A DNA stretch of 64,000 nucleotides from Oxytricha trifallax (lineage: Eukaryota; Ciliophora; Spirotrichea; Sporadotrichida; Oxytrichidae). Each line of letters begins with the position of its first letter. Position 1 is the first letter of the stretch. A program made the translations under genes and the position numbers. The stretch is from positions 1 to 64,000 of the forward strand of contig ARYC01000255.1 in assembly GCA_000711775.1 (NCBI GenBank). Reading direction: 5' to 3'. Positions 33,280 through 44,649 of the stretch are shown one piece after another. A model generated the notes under the pieces. That model saw nothing but the letters and a program-made list of their open reading frames with translations. It made no database searches and had not been told where the DNA came from.

Positions 33280-34528
33280 TCATTGATTGTTTTATTATTG
33301 AGCTTACAATTGCTTGAGTCTCTCTTATTCATCCCTTTCCTTCAAAAACTCCTATCTTCTCTTAGCATTAATGGAATTTATGATATATCCTGTTGGATAG
33401 AACCTCTTTATAGCAATCGATTAATTATGGTAATTTAACTTATTATGCATTATAGGATTGCATGAGTGTAGTGTCTCCAGTGACCCTCAGTCTCTGAGTC
33501 CCAACCAAGCTTGTCGATGACACTACTTGCATGTTACTCTGAGGTAATTGTGTCAGTGTAGCGACCGCTGTTCATTCCAGATTTCACACCTCTGGGACAA
33601 ACTGTCAAAACATCAATACCTTAGTTATAGTAGTCTCAAAAAGTATATGTTAATGAAAAAATTCTAATTAATTTTTGTCAAACATAATATAGTCTTATTC
33701 AATGGAATTAGAGAAAAGCCTGTTGAATGATTTAGTGGCAGAGTACATAGAAACACCTGCCATTGGAAGATTTCCAGTCTCATATACATTTACATAAGTT
33801 ATTAATATTTCACTTAAATGGTTGTTTAAATATTTTGACATGATAAGCTGCTACTGATGAATAGTTAATAATGGCAGATCTTTTAGTTTTTCCTGATTCC
33901 TCGCATCTCTTCAAGAATTTCTCTGAGTAATAATGGCAAAGAGCAACCATAGAGTTAATGTTAACATTAATCATGAACAAGCACATTTCAATAGTGTGTT
34001 TATGGAATGGATTCATGTGTGCTTTACCTGCTGTATTCACCAAAACGCTAACCTCTACATCAAGACTGTCAAGCTTCTCGAACAATTACTTATAACCTTC
34101 TTCATTAAACAACTTAGAGTGGTCAAAAGTCACAATTCTAGTATCCTTATTGTATCTGTCCTTGATATTCTTAGCAACGGCTTCTAACTTTTCTTAAGTT
34201 CTAGCGAGAAGGACTATGTTAAAGCCCTCTGAAGCTAGCTCGTAAGCTAAGGCCTCACCAATTCCATCAGATCCACCGGAAACAAGGGCCCAATTTGATC
34301 CATATCTTGCCAGTAAGTTTCTTCTGGGTCTCAAGAAATGTCTGTACACTCCAACAAGTAAAGATATAAATAGAAAAATAGCTTAAAAAGTGGTGGGATT
34401 AAGTAATTACGAGCAACGTTATAAAGACCATACATCGTCAAGAATACAAGGTACTTTCTTGGGAGTACATGGAAAGAGTGTTTTATAAGTTTGTGGACAA
34501 AGTGCCAATAATTGTTTAAGATATCCAT
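33280..34528 (-). CDS. Short-chain dehydrogenase/reductase, 17-beta-HSD12/3-ketoacyl reductase type
   Basis: Starts MDILNNYWHFVHKLIKHSFH with a hydrophobic N-terminal region (membrane anchor). The nucleotide-binding glycine motif is VSGGSDGIGEALAYELA, followed by NTAGKA (the NNAG position), INYSSVAAYHV (catalytic Ser region) and MYSATKSFNRLFSNS with the catalytic YxxxK. VCPRGVKSGMNSG follows. This set is typical of ER-membrane SDRs that reduce ketoacyl-CoA or steroids with NADPH. Two IESs are clear (52 bp, 59 bp) and a minimal 8-bp one is probable; an insert near the C-terminus is unresolved. The C-terminal tail is Lys/Gln-rich and stops at TGA 33282-33280. Confidence 0.83.
33631..33694 (-). 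other. IES, 59 bp, pointer TAGTC/GACTA
   Basis: TAGTC at 33631-33635 and 33690-33694. Removal joins SNSIEQD to YYNQGIDVLTV in frame. Confidence 0.88.
33786..33841 (-). other. IES, 52 bp, pointer ACAT/ATGT
   Basis: ACAT at 33786-33789 and 33838-33841. Removal joins SSVAAYHV to YETGNLPMAG in frame, between the catalytic Ser and Tyr of the SDR. Confidence 0.85.
34368..34381 (-). other. Possible 8-bp IES, pointer AAATAG/CTATTT
   Basis: AAATAG at 34368-34373 and 34376-34381. Deleting 8 bp corrects the frame between PPLFKLF and ISLLVGVYRHFL. It is the shortest candidate in the window; a simple indel or assembly error is the alternative. Confidence 0.45.
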
Positions 34529-34702
34529 ATTTATGATTCTTATAATGCTAATTTTATTTATATTTACAATCTTGAATTACGTGTATATCTTTTTAAATAT
34601 TATGATTACTTGTTTGCAAAGAAAAAATTTATAAATTTTAAATAATTATTGATATTTCTACTTCTATGAGCATTTTACATGTGAAAATTAAATTTGAATC
34701 TT

Positions 34703-35507
34703 TCAACTGTTGCATCCTCCAAACATATTGGCATTACCACAAAACATGAAACTTAAAATGAAGTAAAGAATTACTAAACCAACTCCTACTCCTCCAAATA
34801 TAATTATACATTTCTTAGAACACAACCAAAAATTTTAGCTTTCCATTGTTTTCTCAAGAGTTTCAGAATTCTTCTCGAAATCTTTAGCCAACATCAAAGT
34901 TTAAAATGAAATATTTGAAATTAATTTATTTACCTATGAACTATTTTTTTGGTAAAGTGCTCTAACTTACACTGAGCAATCTTTCAGTTTCTTTGCTGTT
35001 ATCAATTGCTTGAGATATTGATCTTGCAGCAATATCTTTGACCTCCTCTACTTTCCTGAATGCATTTTGCAAATTCTTATTACTTATTCCAGTATTATAA
35101 TTTTCCTATACTTTATTGAAAGCAGCCTTAAACGGCTTATCATAGCAGTTAGGAGTTAAATTGGTCTGCTTAAATATGAAGTTAAGGTTTCCTTTGTATA
35201 TAGCACTGAATTCTTTGCGAATATCCTCAAGGAATCTGTAGATCTTTTCTTGTGGATATCCTGAATCTGTGACGCAGCCGAAGTATATTGTAGAGAAGAA
35301 TATTGAGAGTTTCAAGTCCTCTTTTGAATTTCCGAAATTTTAAATTTCTTCTTTTTAGGGTCAACTCTCTGCTGGGATTGAATCCAAATCAAGCAATTTA
35401 TCTTTTACTTCCCTTTTGTAAGACTTAGGACCTTGATCTTTGGATAACAAAGTCTCAAAGACAATCATCTCTGGATCTCTAGCGATAAAGCAATAATGTA
35501 AAGACAT
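34703..35507 (-). CDS. Longin-type R-SNARE (VAMP7-like)
   Basis: Starts MSLHYCFIARDPEMIVFETL, a longin domain beginning; GCVTDSGYPQEKIYRFLEDI and NFIFKQTNLTPNCYDKPFKA continue it. A coiled-coil SNARE segment (KVEEVKDIAARSISQAID, then KDFEKNSETLEKTMESQNFW) precedes a C-terminal membrane anchor (CIIIFGGVGVGLVILYFILSF). This is the VAMP7 order of longin, SNARE and anchor, used in vesicle fusion with endosomes, lysosomes or the plasma membrane. The SNARE segment is split by an insert near 34900-34975 whose ends are not clear introns. The zero-layer arginine is not obvious (SKETERLLS at that position). Stop TGA 34705-34703. Confidence 0.78.
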
Positions 35508-35663
35508 TTCTTTTTATAATATTATTATATTTTTGTATTATGTTTAGATTATAGTTCATCAAATAATGATACTAGTTCATGATACCAAGCAAAAGAATAG
35601 AATTCATATAATATTTTATAGAGATATTATAAATAGTTAGTGTTAATAAAATCAACCTTTTAA
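35508..35663. other. Divergent intergenic spacer
   Basis: AT-rich spacer between the SNARE gene and the RING/TRAF gene; likely both promoters, no motif named. Confidence 0.4.
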
Positions 35664-37646
35664 ATGGTAGATACTCCTAATAGAAAGAAATCCATTACTC
35701 TTACGTATAATTAAATTTATTTAGTTTTAATTACTTTATATTTTCTATTTTGTAAGAAGCAGAATAGATCTTCAAGTTCATGACAGATGAGTAGAGAAGA
35801 CTTTCCTTCTCCTTGAACTCCAAGTTAGTAATCCCTCAAAAATCAGTGAAGAAAGACTTCCTATGTTCTTTATGCTAAGCAATCCTTGTCGAACCTATGA
35901 AATGCGTGGAATGCAAGTCCCATTTTCATTAAGCTTGCCTTAATAAGTTTTGCAGAGAGACGGGCTCATGTCCTATGCAGTGCAAGAAGCCAAAGTTTAT
36001 TAGTGTTAAAAAGGAACTTGAGAAAGGCTTGAATGAGTTGAGATTTGCCTGCCCTAACCAAGAAATGGGCTGTGATAAAGTTTTAACTTACTAAGACGCA
36101 ATGACGCATGATATCAATTGCAAATATCAGCTAGTCAAATGCTAAGCTTATAGTGTTTGCAAAACTAAATGCATCAAGAAGGAGATTGATCAGCATTAAT
36201 CGATTTGCCCAAATTATAAAGTGCCCTGTATCTATTGTTTAAGTATGATACCTCGTATTGAAATGGCTGAACATGAAAATATCACATGCTTGGGAACTCA
36301 CCCATGTTAAATGTGTGGGATTAGTGTGACTAGAGATGAAATTAAATCAAATAGTCATAGTTGCTTTAATAGCTTAGCAGTTTTTCTAGGGAGATTAGTA
36401 GAAGAAAAAGATGCAGTTATCGAGATTTTGAGGGAAGAACTTAACAGAAAGAATAAATAAATCTTATAATTTATTGAAAAACAGACTATCTTAGAAGGTA
36501 GACTTTAGAAAATGGAAGATATCTTATCCTTTGAAAGTGAATTTGTAGGTGTAGATGAGAACGGTAATCGATTAGGCATTTATGAAGATGATCTTTAATT
36601 TATGAATGGAACCTATCTGGCTAATTAAAAAAATTAAGATTCAGATTCAGTAGTTTAACTTGACTTAGATGATGCATCAAGCACAGATAATAGCTCATCA
36701 AAGGTGCAAGGAACAGTGGATTATTATGAAAATGAGATACCAGAGGAAGTTATTCAAAAAAATTTAAGTTCAATACCTGAAGAGTTTTAAGATACATTTA
36801 TTCATGCTTAAAGTATGCTGAAAACTCATTAAGAATTTTTGAAACATCCTGAATGGGAAATTCACACAAGATCCGAAAATTCAACTCTCTATGTAAGTTT
36901 TATATCCATTATGTTAAATATAATAATAGACAAGGGTAAACAAAATTGTATATTATTTTTAAATAGAATAGTTTTGATAATTTTATCAAACAAAAAATTG
37001 ATCTGCTTGAAATCAAAATCAATTGTAGACCTCCCAATTTAAACAGTTTTTAGCATGATTCAAGATCTTGAATTGAAGCCAAAATACGATTAGACTTTTG
37101 AGTGCGGTCACTATATTCAAGATTTTCCATTGGAAACTGCGATAGTCTACTATTAATATCGTAAAATCTTATTAGTTTCTCCTAGAGATATGATCATGCT
37201 TGTTAAAATTCTTTAAGTTTGTCATAATGGCAATCATTTATAAAAATTATAACTATAATAATTAAATTCAAAGATTAAGTCCTAATGAGATTTATATAAT
37301 GGTAAAAACCATTGAGTTAGATAGCTATCCACCAAAGAATAATATTGTCAGAGCTGACTGTTTCTGTGGAGGTTGGAGAATCAAGTCACTTGGTGGAAAG
37401 AAGACAAAAGTGATCTTCTAAACTATGATTTCATTTATTTTAATATTAATTCTTTGTAAAAGTAGCCTGAATTTATTATAATGTTATAGTGATTTCTCTT
37501 TACTTAGTTTACTCAGAGACAGATTTTAAAATCAATTAATTCATCACAAAGTAAGTTATAAGTAAGACTGGCCACTTGGCACTCTCTCTAAAGAAGTTCG
37601 TAGAAACTTAGAAAAATCAATACAAAGATAAGAAAAAATAGAAATG
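35664..37646 (+). CDS. RING/TRAF-zinc-finger protein with C-terminal START domain
   Basis: Starts MVDTPNRKKSITLTY, an insert at about 35707-35758, then a RING-type finger CSLCQAILVEPMKCVECKSH with FHQACLNKFCRETGSCPMQC. TRAF-type zinc fingers follow (FACPNQEMGCDKVLTYQDAM, CPNYKVPCIYCLSMI, CLGTHPCQMCGISV), then a helical stretch (EEKDAVIEILREELNRKNKQ) and an acidic linker. After a second insert (36893-37045) the C-terminal third reads FECGHYIQDFPLETAIVYYQ, LLVSPRDMIMLVKI and DCFCGGWRIKSLGG, the pattern of a START lipid-binding domain. The product could be a ubiquitin ligase with a lipid-sensing module. Unresolved inserts are at 37230-37290 and 37420-37520. TGA 37644-37646. Confidence 0.8.
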
Positions 37647-37993
37647 AGCTATAGTCCATAAACATTTATCTATCCATTATTTATCAATTATCACACAATT
37701 TTAACTTGCATTAATGACATTTTAATTTTCAAAATGACAACATAAAATGTATTAAAATATTTAAGCTAGACTTAACCATAGTTTTTCATTAGAATATTTG
37801 TTTTATAATTTTAAAATGCTTTAAAACTAAAACAATAAAATGAAGGAGCTTTTGCAGCTAAAAAATATCGCTAAGTTAAATTAATCTAAAAAATATCAGT
37901 AAACTTAAAACACAAAACATAGCTTAAAGTTAGACACTCAAAATTTATATATAATTCAATTATTTTATATGTTTTGAAATTTGAAACAGTTAA
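37647..37993. other. Intergenic, AT-rich
   Basis: No coding signal; spacer between two plus-strand genes. Confidence 0.4.
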
Positions 37994-40900
37994 ATGAAGA
38001 GCAAGAAGAGGATTTAAGTTCAATTAATGAGAGTGACAAATCACCAAAGAGATGCATTTCATGAAGAAATTATTCATAGTAAAATAGGTAGAACAAACTT
38101 AATAATTCATAAATAAATGCTGACAATTCATAAAATAACAACTTGGAGTAATTAGAAAAATATTGTAGAAATATAATTAAATTAGAGAATATCAAAATAA
38201 AAATTAAAAAGATGATGGTAGTTGCGATATTTCAAAGAATATAATATCAATTATATTTTTAAGCATTAAAATCCAGAAATTTTTAATAGTAATTTACTAT
38301 TGAATAAATTTTTTGTTAATTGAGATGATTGTGCTTTTAATCTCTATATCAAAATTTTGATGTTAAAGCTATAAATTCTTAAATAGTTTTTATTTGTTAA
38401 TCATAGATTTTTTAAAGATATTCTTTTGGTATTTACCAAAAATACTAATAGTTTTATTACCAAATTAATGTATTTACTACAATAGTAGAAATCAAATAAT
38501 GCTAAGTGAAGAAACTCATTCTTAAGAAAAGCATTTAATTCAGATTTCAAACCTGTATTAGTTTATTGTATTTTAATTGAGTTACACAAAGTACTTAAAT
38601 ATAGAATATGCTGAATCACTCCAAACCATAGACTCCCAGTTCATAACTGAATAGCATTATTAAAAATATTCATATTATTTTAATTGAAATATTTAAAGCA
38701 AGCACCTACAAATATAAATACGATGTTCAAGTGCATTAGACAGTTAAAGCTATAAATAATTGAATAAAGTTCTAAATAAATCTCTGCTGTAAAGTTAATA
38801 AAAACTTTTCTAGGAAGAAATGGAGGAGCATTTTGGGTTCGCAAATCGGATAAAGTCAAATATAGAATAGAACCTAATGCAAAAAATTAATTCGAAGAGT
38901 AAGGATGAGTGGCAAAGCCAAAATAATATAGGGAACCTTTGATATCAAGCAATTTATAAATTGCTTAAATTTTTAATAATATTATCCTAACTTATTATCG
39001 AAATCTTTTTTGTTTTGGATAGCTTTTATAAGATTTAAACTAGTATTTCTTGTTTTTCAAGTATATTTTTAATTTAAACTTCTTATATATTTAGGAATCG
39101 CAAAAATAATAACAACAAGAAAGGAAACAATTCAACAAACGATATTGAAATGTAAATTATGAATTTAGAAAACTTAATGAATGAAAATGCTGAGCAAGAA
39201 GAAGCTTTTTTATAAACTTTTTATATTTTTTACAAGCTTCTTAAAACCAAAACTTATATTAAGCAACCAATAATAATTTCAACGCTAGTATGTCATTCCA
39301 AAACTAAAATGAGCCACATTCCTAATAATAAAACACTTCCCAATAGAGAAAAAGATTAGATCAATAAAAATATTCACAAATTTCAATGACCTCCACGACA
39401 CATCTATTCTAAAATCAGCAGGCTTAACAAGAACTACGCGATAGTATTAAAAACATATAGATCAACTTAGGTGGATCCGACATAATTAGCTCTTTCAAGG
39501 AGCAGAGAAGAAAGCAATTGATTAGAGATATGAGTTGTATCACGCCTTCTCATTTGAAATTAATCAGAGACAAGTTATTCATAGATGATAAGAAATATCA
39601 TTACCTTCATGATATAAATCAAACGCATTTGAGTGGGTCAGGCTTGGTTAACTAGCATGGTACTCACTAATTTAATAAAGAAATGTTTAAATATTATATA
39701 AATAATTTCATACTTAAAGTAAGGATTAGGAAATTGAAAGAAATTGGAGATTCAAGCATAAGTAGTATGCTAATGAAACATAAGGGTTACTCTATTAAAA
39801 TTCTAATATTAATGATAAATTTTAATACTGTAACGCAATAACAAAGTAGTTGAGTAGATGGCTCCAGCATTGGAACAAAATAAAGAAATGCTGAAAAATC
39901 TTTTAATTTAATCACGTCGAAATATCAATAGATCATCATAGAATTCCCCTATAAAAAAGTAGACTTTAACTTCAATGAATTTAAGCTAAATGTTTGCACA
40001 ATCCCCTAAAGAAAAATAGAAGGACGATAATAAGTTCAAAGTAATGATTGATGCATTTAATGATGAAATATAAATTACATAGAAACCATAACCACTTGTT
40101 TAGAAATTTATATAAAAACAGAGAGATGACTTGTAGAAGAAATTTGAACTTTAAGTTATTTCAAACCTAAAAAGCCCTATAATATTCAGTTAATTAAATT
40201 TTTTTATCCTAATTTATAATATTTTAAAGAATGATTATTAGAAATAAGGATTAGAGGAATTAGCTCAATTACTCTTTAAAATAAAGCTTTTTACTAAATG
40301 AAATAAATTATTGTTAATTTATAACTCAAACCTAATTAATCTTTCAATTTTTGAAGTAAAGAAAATGTAATTTCTTGATAACTTTAAAAACGCTTAATAC
40401 TCTAAAGGAATTTTAAATGTTAAATTTAATTATTCTAATTTCCAAGAAAAGTATTATAGTTTTTATTGAAGCATTTACTAACAAAAATTTATCCAGCGCA
40501 AGAAATAGACTTACAATTAAAATAGAGAGAATGCCAAGAAGGAAGGAAATTGATGTTGAATTTTTAGAGAAGCCAAGTTCTCCAAGAAAGGCTTCTCACT
40601 TTGTAAGTTCTAATAATTTAACTAAATTTGTTGATGATGAAATCATGTCGCCCCTATAACCCAAAAGAATCGGATAACTAATTAGGAAAAGTAGTAATGT
40701 TAGAGAGCTTAGTAGTGCTTCTAGAGGCTCAAAGAACGATAAAGAAATGCAACTTAAGCTCATGAAAATGGGGAATATAAGTTAATCGTAGCCTAGAATA
40801 GACATAGGTTAAAAATAAACTGTTAAAGTTCCTGAGAAGAAAAGTATAAAAACAGTGTTATTCACGAAAGAATTTCCTTAAAATAGTAATTTTGAATCTT

Positions 40901-42684
40901 AGTAAAACTTGCTATTGTAATCATTTGAATCTGAAGACTTTAGAAAATAAGAAGATAAGCTAATTCAAGTTAATTAATAATTTGATCAATGGTCAAGGAT
41001 GCTTGAACCTGTATTTTCTGGAAATTGCAGAGCAGAGATAAACATGCTAGATTAAAAAAAGCTAACAAAACCCCAAAACATGCTAACCAAGTTTGAACAA
41101 GACATTCTTTCAGAATATAGAATATGCACTGAAAAAATAGCCTCGAAATAAATTCAAAAAGGCTTATGGGAAGTACGGTAGTGTATAGGTTAGTTACCAG
41201 ACTCAAGAGAAAGCATTTCTATAGTAGCAATAGGTAAAGAAGTTTATTTATATGGAGGTTATGGCAGAGAGCTTTTCGATGATTTGAGAATTCTAGAATG
41301 CTATGGTTAATAATGGAAGTGGAACTTAATAAAACAGTAAAATCATATTAATGGTTAAAAGCTAACAGCTACTTAAATACTGCATACAGCTCATCCCGGT
41401 CCAAGATATGCAAGTATTTTGAAAAGGTACAAATAGAATTTAATATTGTTTGGAGGAGGAGGCCCTTATGTTTAAAGTATCAAAACTAGAACTTGCTATA
41501 ACGACATAAGATTCTTTGACACTCTTGAAAAGAACTGGTTTAAGGATTAAAGAGGACTTAGAGGAAGTTATGTTCCCTAGAAGCGCTTACATCATAGCGG
41601 AGACATATTAGGTTGCATTTTAGCAGTATACGGTGGTTTTAACACTGAGCAAAAGCGAGTTCTTGATGACTTAATCATTATATCACGATTTTTATTTATC
41701 ATGTTTGATATTGAAGAGAATGCTTGGATTTAATCGCTAATAAAATATCCAAATTTTGATTTACCTATTGGACCAAGAGCTGAACATTCTATGACTGCAG
41801 TTTTAAACATGCGATAAGAGTAATATTAAGAGTTGAGATGGAGCAGATCTTTGTGGAGTGATCCAAACATTTAAAAAGAATTCAGAATTTAAAATCTTGA
41901 TGTACAACTGCGATCATTCTTTAAATATGGTTACTTCCTTTATGGGGGCTATTGCTCTAAAGCAGAAGAAGCTTTAGGTGATTTGTGGCTTTTGCAAGAA
42001 TTTATTCTATATTAATTTTTTATTTGCAACCAGACTGCGATTTTAACAGTAACTAGGTCAATAAAAAACCGGATCTTGAATCGGCCAACTAAGTTTACAA
42101 AGATTATAAACTTTGCTTTAAAGCTTATAACATTTCAAAAATAGTAAAAGGGCAACCTCCTTTACCAAGATACGGTCATTAAGCGATATAAATAAGCAAG
42201 GGTAAATATTTAGTGATTACTGGAGGTAGAAATAATTAGATTTACAAAAAACTAAATAACATAGCTTTCTTTGATATATTTGTAATATTTTATTAGTAAT
42301 GACTTAAATTTCTTTAATTTCATGTATATTTTTATAAAGCTCTAAACGATATTTGCTTGTTCAATACAATAATATTCTAATGGGAAACCTTAGCTATTTA
42401 TGGAAGCATTCAAAATAATGCTATTTTTATTTTTTAAAAAAATTTCAATTTCATAAGCTATTGATATGTTCATTTTTACAAATCTTTTTATTCCTGCATC
42501 AAGATGGAATCATGGAATGGTTTAAATTGAAGAAAATAGATTATTAGTAATTGGAGGAGTAAATACAAATTCCTACATGAATTCATAAATATTCTCATTT
42601 GAATTTGGTGAAGATCTAGTAGACAGTTTTCTCTTAAAAGCAAAGGAAATTTCAATAGTATTATATTTTTATATAAATTTGTGA
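37994..42684 (+). CDS. Kelch-repeat protein with long Gln/Asn-rich N-terminal region
   Basis: The N-terminal half (38-40.7 kb) is patchy: acidic, Asn/Gln-rich segments (for example NEEQEEDLSSINESDKSPKR, LGGSDIISSFKEQRRKQLIR) separated by unresolved AT-rich inserts. From 41090 on a long frame carries kelch repeats with the Gly-Gly pairs: VYLYGGYGRELFDDLRIL, LILFGGGGPYVQSIKTRT, LAVYGGFNTEQKRVLDDL, FLYGGYCSKAEEALGDLW, VITGGRNN and LVIGGVNTNSYM. Such beta-propellers mediate protein contacts. The C-terminal end at TGA 42682-42684 follows SFEFGEDLVDSFLLKAKEI. The start is uncertain; the first kilobase may belong to another gene. Confidence 0.68.
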
Positions 42685-42859
42685 TAATCTAAAACAGAGA
42701 GCAAAGCTATTATCAAATGGTATTAAATGAACTCTATATAGGAATTCTAAAACAATTTAATTAAGAATTTATTATTATTATTTAAAATTTCTCTAACTAT
42801 TAAGTCTAAGTTAATATTTAAAGCGAATGTTTATAATTCTTAAATTATCGTAGTCTGTA
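42685..42859. other. Convergent 3' spacer
   Basis: AT-rich spacer between convergent genes; nothing else seen. Confidence 0.4.
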
Positions 42860-44460
42860 TATTTTAATTGAATATTCTAATCATAGTTTCCTTGCTGCGT
42901 TAAGGCCCCTCCTCATATTATTGTCTTGCATTTTCAAAATGTTATTTAAATTCTAAAATATAAAATTTTAAATAAAAACTAAACTTACTCTTTCTCTTTC
43001 TTGGTTTTGCTTAATTATTTGATTTAGCTATTACGCTCTATTAATCATTTAATCTTTTTAGTTGCTTTGCCCTCTCATACTAGCATTCCCTCCTGCCATT
43101 ATTGGTATGCGACCGTTGCTCAAACCTAAACTTTACAAAGAATCGTTGAGATTAATGTTTAAATTTGCATTTTTAGCTGAATACAAGCCTCCATTTGATA
43201 AAGCTGTATTCATGCCCAGCATATTAACTGGTGAAAGGCTTGGTATTCTGTTATCTATAGTATTTGTCAAGTTATTCATATTTAGCCCAGCAAGAGATTA
43301 ATTTAAAGCGGCAGTGCTCTGACCGATATTTCTTCTACCTTTTATTACGACACTTTGGTTTACAGGCTAGAATTGATTAATAGGTTGAGGGCTTTTCTAT
43401 TGGTTCTAGTTAGCTGTAAATACTATTAGTAAATAAATACTAATGGTGCATTTGATTCTAAGCCAAACGAAAGTTGTATATACAGTATTCATATTTTGAA
43501 GTGGGAATCATAAGCATAAAAGTTCTCATAAGAATATATTACTTCAAAAAGATTTATTGCATTAAAAAGATGCGATACCTTCATAACCCAGCCTTTCTTA
43601 GTCAAAAATTTAGACACTGGGCTTGTTATGTTAACAATTTTTAAGTTAACAAGATGGTAGACAAAATGAAATTTTTGAAAGTCCAAACTGTTAATAATTA
43701 GTCTTATTCTTTACATGAAGTAAATAAACCAACATTTTTGATGAAAATATTTTATCTTTGTTTTTATCTTGTCCAGTATTCTCATTTATAGATAGTGTAA
43801 ACTCAATCTTATCCTAATCTAATTATTAAAAAGCTATATGCCATTTATCTAGTAAATTAAATAGAAAAATTAATTCATAGCGCTTTGAATAATGTACGAT
43901 CTTGTTGGTTAATCATCTTTCAAAGCGATTGGAAAATAAAGCTAGCACAATACTTAGAATGCATAATTACAGAAATAAGATAATTTTCATTAAAACATAG
44001 TCAGAAGTGTAACTCTTGTTAGCTTAAATCTCAACTAAACTTTCTATTTGCTAATTTAATATTGTAGGTTCTAGTAGTTTCTTATCATACTCTCATTCAA
44101 GCGCCTTTATTAACTATTGTTTAGCACATTGGAGTATCTATTGTTTTAACTAACAGACTCATTAGACTTATTTAAATTTGGTTTAAATAGCTTTGATTTT
44201 AAATTGATGCTCCTTTAATTGTTTGCAGAAGTAGGGCTCACATCTTTCATTTACTGTAAACTCGAGTTAGCTCTGTTTTAAGCTGAAACTGAATCTTAGA
44301 CTAAAATGTTTCTAGCTGCTGTTAACACTGTAGGATCTTAAATTTGGTTGTTGAAGTTTTTGGGGGCAATTTTAGATTGCTCTTGATAGAGTTAACTTTG
44401 GTTAGTAATTTAGCCGCCTCTCTTTCTTCCTCTAAAACCTCCATAATTAGACTCTCTCAT
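42860..44460 (-). CDS. Asn/Gln/Ser-rich protein, RG-rich start
   Basis: Reads MRESNYGGFRGRKRGG from 44460, then a Gln/Asn/Ser-rich low-complexity chain including SPVNMLGMNTALSNGGLYSA and GLSNGRIPIMAGGNASMRGQ. It resembles disordered RNA-granule-type proteins in composition only. The frame stays open upstream of the ATG into the gene at 44650-48537, so the two could be one gene; the RG-rich start and a compositional change favour two. Internal inserts are not resolved, and the 3' end is uncertain because TGA is rare in AT-rich DNA. Confidence 0.45.
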
Positions 44461-44649
44461 TGTGATAAATATATAAAAAGCAAATTATTTGCAACTATTA
44501 TTAAGTGATAGGGTTGTCTTGCTATTAAAGCATCTATTACTATTACATTGGGTATTTTTGTTCTTAAAACTTTGGAGTTAACTTAATAACTGACTATGCT
44601 TATGGCGCTTATGTCTACTATACTAAATTTTGATCACTAGGCAGAGAAG

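Noticed and set aside
41066..41082. AACAAAACCCCAAAACATG, C4A4-like
   Set aside because: It lies within a continuous kelch-protein frame (TKPQNMLTK) with no insert border.
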